NCBI GenBank assembly: GCA_035358815.1
Contig: DAOPQC010000002.1
Span: forward strand, 530,620 to 594,619
Origin: Thermoanaerobaculales bacterium
GTDB taxonomy: Bacteria > Acidobacteriota > Thermoanaerobaculia > Thermoanaerobaculales > Sulfomarinibacteraceae
Reading direction: 5' to 3'
Length of the DNA stretch: 64,000 nucleotides
Position numbers and translations under genes: made by a program. The notes below the pieces were generated by a model. The model ran no database searches. It was given only the letters and a program-made list of their open reading frames with translations, and was not told where the DNA came from. Below, one piece after another: positions 61,270 through 64,000 of this stretch. Every line of letters starts with the position of its first letter. Position 1 is the first letter of the stretch.

Positions 61270-61953
61270 ATGGCGATTCCTGAGTGGTACAGCGGGACCG
61301 ACCTCACTGGCCAGGTGGCAGCCGGCATCGAGGTCGCCATCGAGCGCATGGACGCCCGCACCGCCGACCACACGGACATCGAGAAGCTGGTCACCCTGCT
61401 CGAGCTCGAGCAGGAGGTCAACTGGCGCTGCTTCCTGCTCGGGCTGGTGGGGACGATCCACTACGATCTCGAGGAGATCGAGCCGGCGAGCCAGATCCTC
61501 GAGCAGTCGGTTTCCGGCTACAAGGTCTACCTCGAGACCTTCGACGAGGTGCTGAGCGTGTACTGCCAGTCGTGCTACACGCTCGGGGTGATCCTGTTCG
61601 ACGCCAAGAAGTTCGCCGAGGCCGCCCCCTACTTCCTTCGTTGCCTGCCGTACATGCACGACGTCTACGACGAGACCTACATCGGCAACATCCTGACCTT
61701 CCTCAACCTGTGCTACCAGGGCACCAGCCAGAGCGACCCCGCGCTGGTGTTCTCCGAGGCGGCGGCCTTCACCCGGCACACCGACTGCGAGTCGCTCGAG
61801 CACCTGATGATTGCCTACGCGAACGCCGGCGAGATGGCGAAGGCCACCGAGGTCTTCCACCTGCTGCAGAACCACTGCCGGGAGTACGAGGGCTACGACC
61901 GGGTGCTCGAGTTCGCGGAGCGAAACCTCGGCGAGTCCGGCGTCATCAATTAG
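61270..61953 (+). CDS. TPR-like helical protein, hypothetical
   Basis: 227 residues, acidic, soluble, all-helical. Repeats of the tetratricopeptide type: VNWRCFLLGLVGTIHYDLEE, CQSCYTLGVILFDAKKFAEA, APYFLRCLPYMHDVYDETYI, LEHLMIAYANAGEMAKATEV and FHLLQNHCREYEGYDRVLEF. No enzymatic motif. It probably acts as a protein-interaction scaffold. ATG 61270 follows GAGGTGG; ATG 61252 is an alternative. The stop TAG opens a family C hairpin. Its partner is unknown. Confidence 0.65.
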   Translation: MAIPEWYSGTDLTGQVAAGIEVAIERMDARTADHTDIEKLVTLLELEQEVNWRCFLLGLVGTIHYDLEEIEPASQILEQSVSGYKVYLETFDEVLSVYCQSCYTLGVILFDAKKFAEAAPYFLRCLPYMHDVYDETYIGNILTFLNLCYQGTSQSDPALVFSEAAAFTRHTDCESLEHLMIAYANAGEMAKATEVFHLLQNHCREYEGYDRVLEFAERNLGESGVIN

Positions 61954-62029
61954 GATCGTGCGGGACGGAGACCACTCGACGCGCTGCCGAAGCGACTGTC
62001 CTGGCTGGCCTCCGCCCCACACGATCCTA
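61951..62029. repeat. Family C-like hairpin repeat, copy 3
   Basis: Arms TAGGATCGTGCGGGACGGAG (61951-61970) and CTCCGCCCCACACGATCCTA (62010-62029) are inverted with two mismatches. The first TAG is the stop codon of the TPR-like gene. Shorter arms than copies 1 and 2, but the same layout and the same TAGGAT opening. Confidence 0.75.
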
Positions 62030-62032
62030 CGG

Positions 62033-62051
62033 GGATGCGCCAGGCGCATCC
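62033..62051. repeat. Perfect 19-bp palindrome
   Basis: GGATGCGCC-A-GGCGCATCC directly follows the family C hairpin. REP-like in size. With one central base the DNA could form a cruciform, but an RNA hairpin would need to open the centre. It may be a protein-binding site or a remnant of a REP-type element. Confidence 0.65.
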
Positions 62052-62185
62052 TGAATTCAGTCCATGAAATGCTCGTCGGATTGAGCGCTTGGGTGAGCTG
62101 ATTCTGCAGTTGCTCCCGAACAAACGCAGCCGCGCTATCGGTCCGTTGCGCGAGGATGCTGCGCGACCCGACATATGATGGCGGC

Positions 62186-62929
62186 ATGGTGGCGGCTGTC
62201 GCTCCGCGCTTCTCGCTGATCGTGCCGGCCCACAACGAGGAGGCCTTCCTCCCCCGCCTCCTCGACTCGGTTGACGTCGCCCGCGCGCGCTGCCGCCACG
62301 GCGCCGGCGCGGTCGAGGTCGTCGTCGCCGACGACGGCTCCACCGACGCCACGGCGGCGATCGCTGCCGCACGCGGCTGCCGCGTCGTGCAGCTCGCCGC
62401 GCGCCGCATCGCCGTCGCCCGCAACGCCGGTGCCGCCGCCGCAGTGGGCGACGTCTTCTGCTTCGTCGACGCCGACGCGCGGATCCACCCGGAGACCTTC
62501 AGCGCGGTCGACGACATGCTCGGCAGGGGACGGATCGTCGCCGGCGCGACCGGCGTCACCCTCGAGCGCTGGTCGGTCGGCCTCGCCCTCACCTATGCCC
62601 TGATGGTGCCGTGGGTCTGGCTGCTGCGCATGGACACCGGGGTCGTGTTCTGCCGGGCCGCCGATTTCCGAGCGATCGGCGGTTTCGATGAGCGGCGGTC
62701 GTTCGGCGAGGACGTCCAGTTCCTTGTCGACCTGAAGCGCCTCGGCCGACAGCGCGGCCAGCGGCTCGGCCGGGCCCGCCGCGCCAAGGCCATCGCCTCG
62801 ACCCGCAAGTTCGACCGCCACGGCGACTGGCACTACTTCCCGCTCTTCCTCAGGCTGATCGGCCCGATGCTGAGCTCTCCCGCCACCCGCAACGCCCTGG
62901 TCGAGGACTACTGGTACCGCGACCGCTGA
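62186..62929 (+). CDS. Glycosyltransferase family 2 protein
   Basis: 247 residues, GT-A fold. Visible: FSLIVPAHNEEAFLPRLLDS, VEVVVADDGSTDATAAIAAA, RRIAVARNAGAAAAVGDVFC, the D-x-D in FVDADARIHPETFSAVDDML, and FRAIGGFDERRSFGEDVQFL with the conserved E-D of the acceptor loop. A hydrophobic stretch (LALTYALMVPWVWLL) may contact the membrane. It resembles single-domain GT2 enzymes acting on lipid or polysaccharide acceptors; the substrate is unknown. The start MVAAVAPRFSLIVPAHNEE is the nearest plausible; the Shine-Dalgarno sequence is weak. Confidence 0.82.
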   Translation: MVAAVAPRFSLIVPAHNEEAFLPRLLDSVDVARARCRHGAGAVEVVVADDGSTDATAAIAAARGCRVVQLAARRIAVARNAGAAAAVGDVFCFVDADARIHPETFSAVDDMLGRGRIVAGATGVTLERWSVGLALTYALMVPWVWLLRMDTGVVFCRAADFRAIGGFDERRSFGEDVQFLVDLKRLGRQRGQRLGRARRAKAIASTRKFDRHGDWHYFPLFLRLIGPMLSSPATRNALVEDYWYRDR

Positions 62930-62988
62930 CGTTCAGCCGCGCGCGCGACGGCTGATCACCCACCGCTTCCCGCCTGCCTCGCAGTCCG

Positions 62989-63022
62989 TCCGTTCCCGGT
63001 CCCGTCCCCGTTCCCGTTCCCG
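62989..63022. repeat. Family B half-element
   Basis: CCGTTCCCGGTCCCGTCCCC then GTTCCCGTTCCCGG: a pyrimidine-rich arm in the gap after the glycosyltransferase. No clear inverted partner in the window. Confidence 0.65.
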
Positions 63023-63118
63023 GATTTGGAGCAGTCGGCCCGCGCACTCGACCGTCGCTGACAAAGGGGAACCGGGACGAGCACGGATTGGCTGGAAACC
63101 GGCGATGACAGCAGCGGC

Positions 63119-63469
63119 TCAGCCCCCGCCACCTCGTCCGAGCAGGGAGTCGATGATCTGAAGCAGTCGGCGCTCGTTGGCGGCGGCCGCGAACTGGAAC
63201 GCGACCACCACGACCAGCAAGACGAAGCAGCCCAAAATGGCGAGGGGCAGCATCAGGCCCATCACCTGGAGCGTGGTCGGCGGGATCGAGTCGGTGCGGA
63301 TCCGCCCCGCGACCTCCCACGGGGCGACCAGCAACGGGCTGGTCAGGAACAGGAAGCCGACCACCCCGACGATGGCGGCGAGCAGCGCCCAGCCCACGTA
63401 CCGCCAGCGCCGGGCGAGCCCGCGTCGCTGGTCGACGAAGACCGCGTCATCCTCGGTCAGTGCGCTCAT
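63119..63469 (-). CDS. Small membrane protein with two transmembrane segments
   Basis: 116 residues. Two hydrophobic helices: YVGWALLAAIVGVVGFLFLT (about 24-45) and VMGLMLPLAILGCFVLLVVV (about 69-90). A charged N-terminus (TEDDAVFVDQRRGLARRWR) and an amphipathic C-terminal helix (FQFAAAANERRLLQIIDSLL) flank them. Not recognised. The Shine-Dalgarno sequence GGAGGGTCTC is good. The same-strand genes at 63555 and 63910 may form a small operon with it. Confidence 0.65.
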   Translation of the reverse strand: MSALTEDDAVFVDQRRGLARRWRYVGWALLAAIVGVVGFLFLTSPLLVAPWEVAGRIRTDSIPPTTLQVMGLMLPLAILGCFVLLVVVVAFQFAAAANERRLLQIIDSLLGRGGGG

Positions 63470-63554
63470 GAGACCCTCCCACCCACTCCCGCGTCGTCGC
63501 CGCCCGGGCCGAGCCGACGCCGCGCTCGCGTCCGACCGGCAGCGCCGGTCCGCA

Positions 63555-63872
63555 TCAGCCCTTGCGGGCGAGGCACAGTCCGACCAGCAGGCCGACCGCC
63601 CCGTCGTGGCCCAGCCGTTCGCGGAGGTCCTGGACGAAGGTGGGCGGCGCGCCGATCGCGGCGGCCACCCCGCCGCTGGCCCGGCCGTCGATGAACTCCT
63701 GCACCAGCTCGGAGCCGGTCCGCAGCCGCGCGGCGAGCGCGTCCGTCGCGCGGCCGTCGAGAAGCTCGTCCAGCGCGTGCAGCGGCACGCCCATGGCTGC
63801 GGCGATCGTCGTGAGCGACATGTCGATCACCCCCTGCCGTACCACGGCCTCCCGGTGGGGAGGCTCGATCAT
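63555..63872 (-). CDS. Hypothetical helical protein, 105 residues
   Basis: MIEPPHREAVVRQGVIDMSL, then TTIAAAMGVPLHALDELLDG, LRTGSELVQEFIDGRASGGV and FVQDLRERLGHDGAVGLLVG. All-alpha, with two repeats of an AAAxGxP-type turn (AAAMGVPLHALDELLDG and AAIGAPPTFVQDLRERL), perhaps helix-turn-helix-like. No known family. The start is uncertain: ATG 63872 or the internal Met at 63821. Confidence 0.45.
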   Translation of the reverse strand: MIEPPHREAVVRQGVIDMSLTTIAAAMGVPLHALDELLDGRATDALAARLRTGSELVQEFIDGRASGGVAAAIGAPPTFVQDLRERLGHDGAVGLLVGLCLARKG

Positions 63873-63909
63873 CGCGCTGGAGACGCCGCCCCTCCTGCGA
63901 GGCGTCAGC

Positions 63910-64000
63910 TCAGATCCAGCCCAGCATCCCGCCGAACAGGATCGCGGCGGCCACGTCCACCCCAAAGATCACAGCCACCGTCATCAGCTTCGCACGGACG
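63910..64000 (-). CDS. C-terminal fragment of a gene running off the right edge, hydrophobic
   Basis: The minus-strand frame is open to the window edge and ends VRAKLMTVAVIFGVDVAAIL then FGGMLGWI before a TGA stop. One transmembrane-like segment. It may belong to a small membrane protein in the same operon as the two genes beside it. Too little is present to name it. Confidence 0.35.
   Translation of the reverse strand, partial: VRAKLMTVAVIFGVDVAAAILFGGMLGWI

Overview
The window is GC-rich, densely coded chromosomal DNA from a Gram-negative bacterium. Evidence for an outer membrane and periplasm includes a lipid A-type acyltransferase, lipoproteins, a SurA/PrsA-type foldase and exported MsrB, M14 and M23 enzymes. 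The mix of MglA-type GTPase, DUF4388 protein, receiver-ECF sigma fusion, GreA with a very long N-terminus, full-length NifU, DUF2147 and PEGA proteins would fit an acidobacterial lineage. That placement is inference from gene content; no rRNA is present to settle it. I see no phage, CRISPR array, rRNA or tRNA.

Layout. 1-9.6 kb: GH20-like fragment, aldo/keto reductase, DUF4388 and DUF2147 proteins, a lipoprotein, a YbiT-type ABC-F ATPase, the fmt-rsmB pair and a receiver-ECF sigma fusion. 10-16.5 kb: radical SAM/DUF2344 protein overlapping a QueD-like protein, a membrane iron-sulfur oxidoreductase and mutY. 16.6-20.6 kb: pyruvoyl arginine decarboxylase and agmatinase (arginine to putrescine), an epimerase-like protein and an acyl-CoA dehydrogenase. 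21-25 kb: exported nuclease/phosphatase-fold protein, gamma-glutamyltransferase and a TerB-like protein. 25-28 kb: nifU and nifS separated by a compound repeat. 28-37 kb: M14 peptidase, parvulin, msrB, glutamate dehydrogenase family, lipoprotein, M23 peptidase and branched-chain aminotransferase. 37-42 kb: YqgE, a candidate small RNA with a near-perfect promoter, PEGA protein, glycosyltransferase, alanine racemase and an unknown 128-residue protein. 42-50 kb (minus strand): hrcA-grpE-dnaK-dnaJ-prmA-rsmE, then TatD. 50-64 kb: MglA-MltD pair, ChaN-PDZ fusion, giant GreA, acyltransferase, nth, TGS-nucleoside kinase, zinc-ribbon microprotein with a leader ORF, TPR-like protein, glycosyltransferase and small membrane or unknown proteins.

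The most unusual feature is the intergenic DNA. At least four families of degenerate repeats occur. A is built on GGATCTAGGGGATAG; B on (G)GGAAGCGGGCGC or GGGAACGGGAAC; C is an 80-85 bp hairpin beginning TAGGATTTCGTG or TAGGATCGTG; D is based on AACCGCAAAGACGCGAAGGACGC. They usually occur as two inverted arms around a short spacer, are sometimes nested, and repeatedly supply the TAG stop codon of the neighbouring gene (seven genes here). One copy of B forms the C-terminal codons of rsmE.

Starts were chosen from Shine-Dalgarno sequences, signal peptides and family alignment recalled from memory. All family assignments rest on visible motifs, not on database searches.
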